DNA of 64,000 nucleotides from Mycolicibacterium confluentis (GTDB lineage Bacteria > Actinomycetota > Actinomycetes > Mycobacteriales > Mycobacteriaceae). The stretch spans positions 3,906,001 through 3,970,000 of the forward strand of contig NZ_AP022612.1 of assembly GCF_010729895.1 (NCBI RefSeq). The letters are read 5' to 3'. The notes beneath the pieces are model-generated. The model worked only from the letters and a program-made list of their open reading frames with translations, was not told the origin of the DNA and made no database searches. The position numbers and the translations under genes were made by a program. Positions 39,238 to 48,035 of the stretch are shown one piece after another; positions within the stretch are counted from its first letter, which is position 1; each line of letters starts with the position of its first letter.

Positions 39238-40674
39238 ATGCCGGTCCAACACTCTGTACTTGCGCTCTATGGCGCGGTCAGTGACGCGCTCTTTGAGCTC
39301 AACAGCCCGGGTGGGCCAGACGGCCCTGAGGCCGACCAGGCACGGGAGCAAGCCCGCAACATCACCGGGTTCGCCGGAAGCACCGGCGAAATCGGTTGGT
39401 ACGGCGAACTGTTCAGGTACTTCAGTGATCACCCCACCGAGCCCACGGCCGAACCCGAACCGCTGATCCCACCAACGCTCGAGGACGCGGTGCAGGAGTT
39501 CGAGGGAATCGTCGACGGCGGCATCACCTCGGACGAGGACGGTCTGGCGCCCTCATGGGCAAGCCGCGCAATCGAAGCGGCGTTCGTGCTCGACAATGTC
39601 CGACGGGCGACCGATCCAAGCGGGGAGTTCGACCCCGTTCTCGACCTGGTGTTGGCGGCGACACCTGTCTTCCCCGGTATCGACGGCGGTGTCCTGGGCA
39701 GGGCGGCCGCGACGGCGTTCGCCGAGACGATCCGGGCCCAGAACATCACCACACTGCGGGGTCTGCACAAGGCACTGAAGACCAACAGCCCGCTGCATCC
39801 GGCCATCGCGACAGCGACCATCGACCCCCGGTTGCGCAAGGTCAAGGACGAGTACTGCGCTGTCGTCCGAACCTCGGTGAAGTGGCCCGACGTCACGCTG
39901 GCCAAGCTGAAGCGCGGAATCAGCCCCGTCAACTGGAACAAGTACTTCAGCGGCTTCTTCTGCGAAATGACAGCAGAACCCTCAAACACCTACGGTTGGA
40001 CGCCGATTCGCGAAGAGGTGAGCGGCGAATGCGGTCGCTACCGGCTGCGGACGCCACTGAAGTTCTGGAGCGGACTTCAGGGCTCCGGACTGTTCCTCAA
40101 CTATGACTTCGACACCGGCAGCGGATGGCCCCAGGCCGACAAGATGGTGCTGGTGGACAACGGCTACATCTGGATCACGCTGTTGGACCCGAGTGATCCC
40201 GACGCCGGGGTGCGCGTCCGCACCAGCAAGGAACTGCTGATCAGCGGAATGAGTGCCACCGCGCTTGCGGTGATGGCCAGAACCATGGGCTATGCCACCA
40301 ACGCCACCGACATGTTCCGCAAACTGCAGGCCTACAAGGGCGCCCTCAAGGACTTCACGGCGTCGGTGGCCCCACCCACGCCGGTCCCGCCCAAGGACAC
40401 CTCGACGACGTGGCCCGTGGTCATCCCCCAGCTTCCCGCCGACATCCGCGACGAGATGTGCCGCGACACCAATCGGGTTCTCAAAGGCAGCCTCGACGAC
40501 GCCAACCTGTGGTTCCACCAGTACATGAATCGGTGGAACGACGGCATCGACGCCGACGATTTCGACGATCTCACCAACCTCATGAGCGCCCTGTTGCGCG
40601 GGCGCACGAAAGACGCCTTCAACACCGCGACGGAGAACTTTCGGCCGAAGCCCACCGCGGGCTCAACACCCTAG
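39238..40674 (+). CDS. Unknown protein A2 (paralogue of A1)
   Basis: This 478-residue paralogue of A1 has GWYGEL at 53-58, VDNGYIWIT at 306-314, DPDAGVRVR at 320-328 and NRWNDGI near the C-terminus. The N-terminal third is helical and acidic; the middle holds LRTPLKFW and a beta-rich core. ATG 39238 is chosen over the upstream ATG at 39205, which overlaps the -10 element. B2 follows by nine bases. Function unknown; same caveats as A1. Confidence 0.75.
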   Translation: MPVQHSVLALYGAVSDALFELNSPGGPDGPEADQAREQARNITGFAGSTGEIGWYGELFRYFSDHPTEPTAEPEPLIPPTLEDAVQEFEGIVDGGITSDEDGLAPSWASRAIEAAFVLDNVRRATDPSGEFDPVLDLVLAATPVFPGIDGGVLGRAAATAFAETIRAQNITTLRGLHKALKTNSPLHPAIATATIDPRLRKVKDEYCAVVRTSVKWPDVTLAKLKRGISPVNWNKYFSGFFCEMTAEPSNTYGWTPIREEVSGECGRYRLRTPLKFWSGLQGSGLFLNYDFDTGSGWPQADKMVLVDNGYIWITLLDPSDPDAGVRVRTSKELLISGMSATALAVMARTMGYATNATDMFRKLQAYKGALKDFTASVAPPTPVPPKDTSTTWPVVIPQLPADIRDEMCRDTNRVLKGSLDDANLWFHQYMNRWNDGIDADDFDDLTNLMSALLRGRTKDAFNTATENFRPKPTAGSTP

Positions 40675-40683
40675 GAGCGACCG

Positions 40684-41451
40684 ATGGAAGATCCCGCAGT
40701 CGTCGCCAACCGCCTGACCCAGACCGCCAAGGGAATCGCCGATCAGGCCCGGGCCATCGCCACGCAGGCCATCGCCGAGTCCGCCGACGTCTCGACCTAC
40801 ACGACCGGCCAGTTCATCGACTCCTTCACCAAGTCCGTCGACCTCGCCGTGCGAAGCGGGATCCAGCTGACCAAGGACGTCATCGACCGGCCCCCCGCCA
40901 AGCCCGATCCTGGTGAAGAGGGGCGTCGGCAGGTCGCCGACGTCATGGAGTCCATCGGACGCCGGATGATCCGGCAGGCGGGGGCCGTCGCCCGAGATGC
41001 CGCCGGCGAGTTCGAGAAGAAACCCAACAGCCCGGACGTCTGGACGAGGTCGATGGTCAAGTTGGCCAACATCTCGCTGCTCGGCTCGATCGAACTGGCC
41101 GAGACCGCCCTCATCGGACCGGCGAAGTACGAGCGACCCGTCACCCTCTCCGATAGCTTCGTCGCTCCGGGCAGCGTGGACCGGCTGCTCCGTCTGAAGG
41201 TGGGGGAACCGGGCGGTGGCCTGCGCCGGCCGGGCACGTCCGACGAGATCCCGGCGGCCCTGGTGTCCTTCCATTTCGCGGGGAAGGGCGGCAACAAGCC
41301 GCTGCCGCAGGACGTCCTGCCCAAGGACAAGAAGAGATTCCGGATCGGCGTTGATCCCCGGCCACTGGTCAGCGGCATCTATGTGGGTACGGTCGAGGTC
41401 GTGGTCGGCGGGAAGACGACCACGACGGTCCCCGTCGAGATTGCGATCTGA
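40684..41451 (+). CDS. Unknown protein B2 (paralogue of B1)
   Basis: This 255-residue paralogue of B1 has two helical modules at Y39-K64 and about P117-E140, the second with SMVKLANISLLGSIELAE against SMTRLVDFAIVGGLEVAQ in B1. The C-terminal beta domain has SGIYVGTVEVVVGG. The helices are phasin-like in spacing and amphipathicity. It lies between A2 and the flavoprotein, 21 bases from the latter, so all three are probably one transcript. Confidence 0.72.
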   Translation: MEDPAVVANRLTQTAKGIADQARAIATQAIAESADVSTYTTGQFIDSFTKSVDLAVRSGIQLTKDVIDRPPAKPDPGEEGRRQVADVMESIGRRMIRQAGAVARDAAGEFEKKPNSPDVWTRSMVKLANISLLGSIELAETALIGPAKYERPVTLSDSFVAPGSVDRLLRLKVGEPGGGLRRPGTSDEIPAALVSFHFAGKGGNKPLPQDVLPKDKKRFRIGVDPRPLVSGIYVGTVEVVVGGKTTTTVPVEIAI

Positions 41452-41472
41452 CGTGACGGAGACATCTCGCGC

Positions 41473-43539
41473 GTGACGGACCGCAGAAAGAAGGTCGCCA
41501 TCCTCGGTGGCGGCATGGCTGGACTGACCGCAGCATGGCGCCTCAGCGAGCCCGGTTGGCAGGACCGCTTCGAGTCGATCACGGTGTATCAGCGCGGCTG
41601 GCGTCTCGGCGGGAAGGGGGCCTCAAGTCGCGGCGAGAACGGCCGCATCGAGGAGCACGGCCTGCACGTATGGCTGGGGTCCTACGAGAACGCGTTCACG
41701 CTCCTGCGTGAGTGCTATGCCGAACTCGACCGTGCCACAACGGATCCAGAGAGCCCAATCCACACCTGGGACCAGGCCCTGGTTCCCGCCAATGATCTGG
41801 GTGCCGCCGACTTCTTCGACGACGAATGGCAGGTGTGGCTGGGCCGGTTCTCGCGCACCGCCGATCAACCGGGCGACCCCGATCCCGACAAAGGACCGTT
41901 GACGGTGATCGGGTTCTTCGAGCGGACAATGCAACTCATCCGCGATCTGGTGGAGTCGATGAAGACTGAACCCGACACGGGACTGACGCTGTCGGTGTCC
42001 CCGACCCCGCCCAAACCCGCCGGCACACTGCTGCAGACAGTGCAGCGCGCCGTCCTCGCGGCCACCATCGCGATGCTCAACCCACGCCCGCAGCACGAAG
42101 CGGGCACCGACCTTCTGGGACAGGTCCTGGACGCGGTTCGCGAGACGCTCGATTACGAACGGCGCACCGACCATCGGCGAACGTGGATCCTGATCTCGCT
42201 GCTCACCGCGACCGCGCGCGGGATGATCGTGGACAACCTGATGACTGACCCGCGCGGGTTGCGCGCCATCCAGGACGAGGACTTCAGCGATTGGGCACTG
42301 CGCCACGGTGCGCACCCCGACACCGTCGACTTCCCCCTGGTTCGGGCCATGTACGACATGGTGTTCGGTTGGGACAAGGCCGATCCCGACAAGCCCGCGT
42401 TCGGCGCCGGACTGGGTGTTCTGTTCACCGGGGTGATGCTGTTCCGCTACAGGGGCGCGATCTTCTGGAAGATGACGGCCGGCATGGGCGACGTCGTCAT
42501 CGCGCCGCTGTATCAGGCGCTGCGCGAGCGCGGCGTGGCCTTCGAGTTCTTCCACCGTGTCGATTCATTGCACCTCGACACCCCTCACCATGCGATCGAA
42601 TCGGTGACGCTGGGCAGGCAGGTACGTCTGGCCGCCGGTGTCGAACGCTACGAACCGCTCACCACGGTCGGCGGACTGCCGGTCTTCCCGGATCGCCCGT
42701 TGGCCGATCAGATCGAACCCCGCGAGGGCCTTGCGAGCCTTGAATCCCATTTCGGGAGCCGCGACGACGTCGAGACTCGTGTCCTGCGCCGTGGTGTCGA
42801 CTTCGACCAGATCGTGTTGGCGGTGTCGCTCGGAATGCTGCCGATCATCGCGGACGAACTGATCGAGGACCGCCCCGAGTGGCAGGACATGACGACGAAG
42901 CTGCACACGGTCGCCACACAGGCGTTCCAACTGTGGCTACGGCCTGACCACGAGACGCTGGGCCTGCGCTGGCCGGGCGCGACGATCAGCGGATACGTCA
43001 CGCCCTACGACACGTGGGCCTCGATGCCCCAAACGCTGTGGGCCGAGCAGTGGCCCGACGATGACAAGCCCGGCACGGTCGCCTACTTCTGCGGCCCGTT
43101 GCACACCGATTGGCCCACCTCGCGTGAGGACGCTGAGTTCGCCGCCGAGTGTGAGCGCCGCGCGCAGTCCGAGATTCTCGACTACCTGCAGGACCACGTG
43201 CGACTGTTCTTTCCCAACGCGGTGACCGAGGACGGTTTCGCGTGGCACATGCTCACCGGAGTGAACGGCCACCGGGGCAGCGCTGCGCTGGCAACGCAGC
43301 ACGTCAGCGTCAACATCGACCCCTCCGACCGCTATGTGCAGTCGGTACCGGGGACCGACCGCTATCGACTCCGACCAGACGAGAGCGGCTACGACAACCT
43401 CGTGCTGGCAGGCGATTGGACTGACTCCGGAATGAACGCCGGTTGCATCGAATCCTCGGTTCTGTCGGGCCTTCAAGCCGCCAACGCGGTACTCGGCCGA
43501 GGCCGGCACCACCGCATTCGGGGGTTCTACATTCCTTGA
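41473..43539 (+). CDS. FAD-dependent oxidoreductase, phytoene-desaturase/amine-oxidase superfamily
   Basis: This large flavoprotein has 688 residues. The dinucleotide-binding motif GGGMAG (12-17) is followed by YQRGWRLGGKGASSRG, and the C-terminal FAD motif (GDWTDSGMNAGCIESSVLSG, 647-666) is the one seen in carotenoid desaturases and related enzymes. At 688 residues it is longer than usual desaturases (about 500), with an insert at 70-250. GTG 41473 has CGGAGA upstream. Linked to a polyprenyl synthase it probably oxidises an isoprenoid. It could instead be a hydroxysqualene- or amine-oxidising enzyme. Confidence 0.82.
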   Translation: MTDRRKKVAILGGGMAGLTAAWRLSEPGWQDRFESITVYQRGWRLGGKGASSRGENGRIEEHGLHVWLGSYENAFTLLRECYAELDRATTDPESPIHTWDQALVPANDLGAADFFDDEWQVWLGRFSRTADQPGDPDPDKGPLTVIGFFERTMQLIRDLVESMKTEPDTGLTLSVSPTPPKPAGTLLQTVQRAVLAATIAMLNPRPQHEAGTDLLGQVLDAVRETLDYERRTDHRRTWILISLLTATARGMIVDNLMTDPRGLRAIQDEDFSDWALRHGAHPDTVDFPLVRAMYDMVFGWDKADPDKPAFGAGLGVLFTGVMLFRYRGAIFWKMTAGMGDVVIAPLYQALRERGVAFEFFHRVDSLHLDTPHHAIESVTLGRQVRLAAGVERYEPLTTVGGLPVFPDRPLADQIEPREGLASLESHFGSRDDVETRVLRRGVDFDQIVLAVSLGMLPIIADELIEDRPEWQDMTTKLHTVATQAFQLWLRPDHETLGLRWPGATISGYVTPYDTWASMPQTLWAEQWPDDDKPGTVAYFCGPLHTDWPTSREDAEFAAECERRAQSEILDYLQDHVRLFFPNAVTEDGFAWHMLTGVNGHRGSAALATQHVSVNIDPSDRYVQSVPGTDRYRLRPDESGYDNLVLAGDWTDSGMNAGCIESSVLSGLQAANAVLGRGRHHRIRGFYIP

Positions 43540-43546
43540 GGATTAT

Positions 43547-46500
43547 GTGAGCGCCGACGGCGCGGATGACGCGCCCGAAAAAATTGACTGCGCAACTTCG
43601 CCGCTGTCGGGTCACAATCAGTCTGTGGACGGCAGCCCGGGGCGGCGGCAGGCTGCGATCGATGAACTGCTCGACCGCGCTGTAGCCGCAGTCAACAGCG
43701 GTGATCGCGAAGCAGCACGCGATCTCGCGGGACAGGTGCTGGCAGTGGACAGCACCAACGCCGACGCCGAAGATCTGCTGGTCGCGCCCATGGAGGACGG
43801 CGAACTGCGCCGCCTGACCATCATGTTCGCAGACCTCGTGGACTCGACCGCGTTGTCGACACGCATTGACCCCGAGATCTACCGCACGGTCGTGGGCCGC
43901 TACCGCGACGAGGTGCTGCGCACCGTCAACCACTACGGCGGTCACATCGGCAACACCAAAGGCGACGGGCTTCTCGCGGTGTTCGGACACCCACGCGCGC
44001 ACGAGGACGATGTTCGGCGCGCCGCGCAGGCCGGTCTGGACATCACCAGGGCCATCGACCAGCTGAGCTCCCGGGTCAACCGCAGCTTCGGCTTCGAGAT
44101 CGACGTTCGGGTCGGCATTCACCGCGGGCTCGTCTATCTCGACACCGCTCAGGACGACGTCTACGGATTCGCGGCGAATCTCGCCGCCCGGATGTGCAGC
44201 GTCGCCGAACCGGGCACCGTCGCGGTCTCGGATGCGGTGGCGAGCCTGATCCGCGACAGCTTCGAGCTCGAGGCCCGCGCTCCTCAAGCGGTCAAGGGTG
44301 TCGACGGAGAAGTGGTGCCCTTCCGGGTCATCTCCGAACAGGACGCCGTCTCGGACACTCAAGCGGGGCCGATGATCGGCCGCGAATCCGAACTCGCGGC
44401 CCTGTCGGATCGGTGGAGTGAGGCCGTTGCCGGCAGCTCGACGACCCTGAGCATCGCGTTCCAGGGGGAACCGGGCATCGGAAAGAGCCGCATCGCCCGT
44501 CATGCGCTCACACTGGCCACCGACGCCGGCGGCGTCCCGCTGGAACTCGTCGGGTCGCCGTTCCACACCGACGTCGGTATGCATCCCGTTCGCAAGCTGC
44601 TCGAGCGACGCTGCCACATCCGCAGGACGACCGGGCCGGGCGAACGGCTGCAGAACCTGTGCGACGAGGTGGCGGCCAGAGGCCTCGACGTGGAGACCGT
44701 GGTGCCACTGCTCGCGCCTGTCCTCGGCATCACGCCAGACCACGGCTACCGACCCGCTGCCGCTGAGGGGCAGCGCCTGCAGGAGCGCATCGCGGGTGCG
44801 ATCACCGAGTACCTCGTCGCGTGTCTCGACGGCAGGCCCGGGGTCCTGCTGGTGGAGGACATGCACTGGTTCGACCAGAACACCACCGCCCTTGTCCGTT
44901 CACTGCTGCACGCCAACCTCGGTCGCCTGCTGGTGGTGGTGACGTCGCGCGACCGCGCCTCGCTGCCCGAGTGCACAGAGACCACCGTGGTGGAGCTGAA
45001 ACCGCTCACCTCCGGCGAGACCGACCGCCTCATCCTCGCGCTGCACCCCGATTCGTCCCTCACCGAACGACGAGCCGTCCGGCGGCGCTGCGACGGTGTG
45101 CCGTTGTACATCGAAGAAGTGGTCGCCAAGATCAAGAGTTCGCCGTCGCAGACCGACTCCGATCAGCAGGTGCCCGACTCGCTCTACGAAGCACTGTTCG
45201 CCCGGTTGCGGGCGAGCGAACGCTCACTTCGGTTCGTCGAAGCCGCAGCCACCGTGGGAGACCACTTCGACCGTGCCGTCGTCCGTTCTGTGATCGACGT
45301 GTCCGAGGACGAGGTCGACAAAGTCATCGGCGAACTCGAAGACAGGCTCGTGCTGCAGCCGGTGAGTGAAGATGTCTGGCGGTTCCGGCACGAACTCCTC
45401 CGAGAGGTCGCCGCGGAGCTGCCGCCACCGAGCATTCGGCGCAGACTGCACGGCCGAGTCGCGGAGGCCCTCACCGCGGAATCCAGCCACGGTGAACCGG
45501 ACTGGCCTTTGATCGCGCAGCATTTTGAGAAAGCGCGCCGGTACGACGAAGCCACCTCCGCGCACCACAAGGCGTCCTCTGCCGCCCGTCGGCGCGGTGC
45601 ACTGAGCGAGGCGCGCAGCCACCTCTCGAGTGCGCTCGCACAACTGAGCCTGCTGGCACCGGGCCCCGAACGCGATCACCGCGAGGTGAGTCTGCTTCTG
45701 CGCCATGGCTTTCTCACTGCGGCCGCCGAGGGCGCAGGCAGCGCACAGGCGGCCGCGGACTTCGAGCGCTGCCTGATACTGAGCGGCACCGACCCGCATG
45801 CCGATGAGTTGTTCGCCACCCTGATGGCACTTTTCACCTACTACGTGAACCGAGCGGATCTGCAGCGGGCCGATGCGGTGGTGACCACGTTGCGGGTCGG
45901 TGTTGACGGCGGCCGGGACTGGTGGCGCTCGGAGAATCTCGCCGGTGCCGGGGTCGTGTGCTGGCTTCGCGGCGAATTCGACAACGCGGCAACCCATCTC
46001 GAGGAAGCCGCGAGAATGGCGACGGCACGCGGCGACCACAATATCGAAGCTGAGTGGTTCGCCCCCTTCGATCCAATGGTTCTGGATCTCACGACCCTGG
46101 CTCAGGCCCGTTGGGTCCGTGGCGATCTGGCAGGCGCTGACGATGCACTGCGACGGGCCACCGCGCGCGCGGCCGAACTGGACTTCCCGCAGGGCCCGTT
46201 CAGCCACTGCTACGCCCGTTACGTCGAAGCCACGATCGCCGTCGAGGCCGGCCAGGCCTCCCGCGCACTCGAAGCCAGTGCCGACATCAGTTCCGTTGGC
46301 GCACAACATGGCTTCGACCAATGGATCGCAGCGGGCGCGTTGATGAACCAGTGCGGCGGGGCGGTGACCACTCTGCGGGCCGAACCCCCGAACCCTGTCG
46401 CACTGGAGATTCCGATCCAGATGCTGATCGGCTGGGTGACCGCGTGCCGGGCTCTCGAGACCAGGGGATTTCTCACGTCATTCGACGGGTTCCTGGCACG

Positions 46501-46873
46501 GCTTCTGCTCGCGGCGGGACAACCAGCAGAAGCGCGCCGACGGATCGAAGACGGCCTTCAGTTGGCTCGCGACACGGGAATGCACTACTACGACGCCGAA
46601 CTGCTTCGCCTGCGCGCCCACACGCACACCGACCCGGCGCAGGTTCAGGCCGATCTGGAGGCGGCCCGGAAGTCGGCGTCGCGCACGGGTGCCAACGGTT
46701 TCGCATTGCGCGCCGCGCTCGATGAGCATCGACTGCGCGGGCCGTCCGCACTCGACTCCCTGCGCTCGGCCGTAGAACGGATGCCGGCCGACGGAACATG
46801 GCCGGAGGTCGAGATCGCGCGGGGAATCGTGCGGGGAATCGTGGACGAGGCGGACGCTCACAGCACGCGGTGA
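43547..46873 (+). CDS. Class III adenylate cyclase fused to an ATPase and TPR-like repeats
   Basis: This 1108-residue signalling protein has a short helical N-terminus, then a class III cyclase domain with metal-binding D96 and D140, substrate lysine K138 (NTKGDG) and the N211/R215 pair (AANLAAR). It therefore looks catalytically complete. An NTPase domain follows with Walker A GEPGIGKS (307-314) and VLLVEDMHW as Walker B, then a helical-repeat region to the end. Mycobacteria have several such cyclase/ATPase regulators. GTG 43547 with GAGG upstream follows the flavoprotein by seven bases, so the cyclase is linked to the accessory block. Confidence 0.9.
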   Translation: MSADGADDAPEKIDCATSPLSGHNQSVDGSPGRRQAAIDELLDRAVAAVNSGDREAARDLAGQVLAVDSTNADAEDLLVAPMEDGELRRLTIMFADLVDSTALSTRIDPEIYRTVVGRYRDEVLRTVNHYGGHIGNTKGDGLLAVFGHPRAHEDDVRRAAQAGLDITRAIDQLSSRVNRSFGFEIDVRVGIHRGLVYLDTAQDDVYGFAANLAARMCSVAEPGTVAVSDAVASLIRDSFELEARAPQAVKGVDGEVVPFRVISEQDAVSDTQAGPMIGRESELAALSDRWSEAVAGSSTTLSIAFQGEPGIGKSRIARHALTLATDAGGVPLELVGSPFHTDVGMHPVRKLLERRCHIRRTTGPGERLQNLCDEVAARGLDVETVVPLLAPVLGITPDHGYRPAAAEGQRLQERIAGAITEYLVACLDGRPGVLLVEDMHWFDQNTTALVRSLLHANLGRLLVVVTSRDRASLPECTETTVVELKPLTSGETDRLILALHPDSSLTERRAVRRRCDGVPLYIEEVVAKIKSSPSQTDSDQQVPDSLYEALFARLRASERSLRFVEAAATVGDHFDRAVVRSVIDVSEDEVDKVIGELEDRLVLQPVSEDVWRFRHELLREVAAELPPPSIRRRLHGRVAEALTAESSHGEPDWPLIAQHFEKARRYDEATSAHHKASSAARRRGALSEARSHLSSALAQLSLLAPGPERDHREVSLLLRHGFLTAAAEGAGSAQAAADFERCLILSGTDPHADELFATLMALFTYYVNRADLQRADAVVTTLRVGVDGGRDWWRSENLAGAGVVCWLRGEFDNAATHLEEAARMATARGDHNIEAEWFAPFDPMVLDLTTLAQARWVRGDLAGADDALRRATARAAELDFPQGPFSHCYARYVEATIAVEAGQASRALEASADISSVGAQHGFDQWIAAGALMNQCGGAVTTLRAEPPNPVALEIPIQMLIGWVTACRALETRGFLTSFDGFLARLLLAAGQPAEARRRIEDGLQLARDTGMHYYDAELLRLRAHTHTDPAQVQADLEAARKSASRTGANGFALRAALDEHRLRGPSALDSLRSAVERMPADGTWPEVEIARGIVRGIVDEADAHSTR

Positions 46874-47316
46874 ACCTCGTACTCAACCCTGCCCCCTTCG
46901 ACCGCATGCCCACGGGCCACGAAGGTCGAACGGTTCACCCAGGAATAGCGCGGATCACCTGTCTCCAGGCGCGGCGCCGTTCGGAAGTACTGGTCTTCGT
47001 ATCGGGTCCCGCCGCCGGTGGCCAGCGCTGAGGCGACGACCTCGTTGATCTCGAGCAGACCGAAGTACTGCACGAAGATCGAGGCGCCGTCAAAGGTCTT
47101 GAACTGCAGACGGACATCGATGCGGCCGTAGCCGTCGGCTCCGACCAGAATCCAGTCGCCCCCGCCTGAAAGCACCTCGCCCTTGAGGCGCTCACCCGTC
47201 ACCTCGCCACCGACCACCTCGAAACAGAGCCGCTGCCCGAGAGGTCCCGGTCCGACGTCGACAGCGGGATTCAACTGCGCCCAAAAGGTGAATTCATGCG
47301 ACAGCTCAACGCCCAT
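46858..47316 (-). CDS. DUF3237 family protein
   Basis: This 152-residue beta-barrel-type protein carries the DUF3237 signature: FEVVGGEVTGERLKGEVL, GGGDWILVGADGYGRIDVR and the long YF...NRSTFVARG ending. ATG 47316 is taken. Some family members bind or isomerise small aromatic or polyketide compounds, but no function is proven. It is convergent with the cyclase and overlaps it by 16 bases. Confidence 0.85.
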   Translation of the reverse strand: MGVELSHEFTFWAQLNPAVDVGPGPLGQRLCFEVVGGEVTGERLKGEVLSGGGDWILVGADGYGRIDVRLQFKTFDGASIFVQYFGLLEINEVVASALATGGGTRYEDQYFRTAPRLETGDPRYSWVNRSTFVARGHAVEGGRVEYEVHRVL

Positions 47317-47383
47317 TGCGCCCCCCACGCTCGGCTGATCCCCCCACGATAGAGCCATCGACACGCCTATGACCCGGCTTCCG

Positions 47384-47947
47384 CTAGCCCTGGTTCGCGC
47401 GCCGTTCGCGGTAGGCCGCCACGTGCTGCCGGTTGCCGCAGTTGCCCGTGTCGCAGAACATCCGCGAGCGGTTGCGCGACAGATCGACCAGCACAGCCGA
47501 ACATTCGGGCGCCGAGCACGTCTTGAGCCGGCGCAGTTCGCCACCGCGGATCAGGTCGGCCAGGGCCATCGCCATCTCGGCACCCATCCGCTGGGCCAGT
47601 GGATCGTGGATCGAGGCCAGGTGCAGATGCCACTCGGGCATCTCCGGGTGCCGGGTCAGCCAGGGTGAGGCCCTGGTGTCGGACAGCAGCGCGTTGACGG
47701 CGGCCACCGTGCGCTCCTCCTCGTCGGCACCGGCCCAGATCTGGCCCAGCCGTTCGCGCAGTCGATGCACCTCGGCGAGCTCGTTGTCGTCCCGGTCGCG
47801 CCGCCCGGTCCACCCGTACCCGTCGAGGTACGCGTCGAGCGTGGACTGATCCCCGAGCTGCTCCCCCTCGACGCGGTCGCTGTTGACCAGCGCACTCGCC
47901 GCACGAAGTGTGAGCTCCGTGTCATGAGTGAAATTCAATTGACTCAT
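47384..47947 (-). CDS. CGNR zinc-finger protein, probable regulator
   Basis: This 187-residue protein has an N-terminal ABATE-type helical domain and a C-terminal CGNR zinc finger. Four cysteines (CSAPEC...FCDTGNCGNR) are followed by a conserved basic helix. Such proteins are thought to be stress-linked transcription regulators. ATG 47947 has GGAGGAG upstream. It is divergent from the EamA exporter, with a palindrome between them. Confidence 0.88.
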   Translation of the reverse strand: MSQLNFTHDTELTLRAASALVNSDRVEGEQLGDQSTLDAYLDGYGWTGRRDRDDNELAEVHRLRERLGQIWAGADEEERTVAAVNALLSDTRASPWLTRHPEMPEWHLHLASIHDPLAQRMGAEMAMALADLIRGGELRRLKTCSAPECSAVLVDLSRNRSRMFCDTGNCGNRQHVAAYRERRANQG

Positions 47948-47964
47948 GACTCCTCCCTGTCCTA

Positions 47965-47976
47965 TGGTCATGACCA
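47965..47976. promoter_or_regulatory. Palindrome TGGTCATGACCA between the CGNR regulator and EamA exporter
   Basis: This perfect 12-base palindrome lies 17 bases before the regulator ATG and 59 bases before the exporter ATG. It suits an autoregulatory operator controlling both genes. Confidence 0.5.
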
Positions 47977-48035
47977 AAGTCGATTTTACTCATTACATGG
48001 ATTTCCACGGGATTCCCGCAGGTTAAGGGGCCGCA

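Noticed and set aside
35076..46873. Encapsulin-type terpene compartment
   Set aside because: Family 2 encapsulins occur with terpene genes, but A1/A2 show no HK97-like or cyclic-nucleotide-binding signature that I can recognise, so the label was not used.
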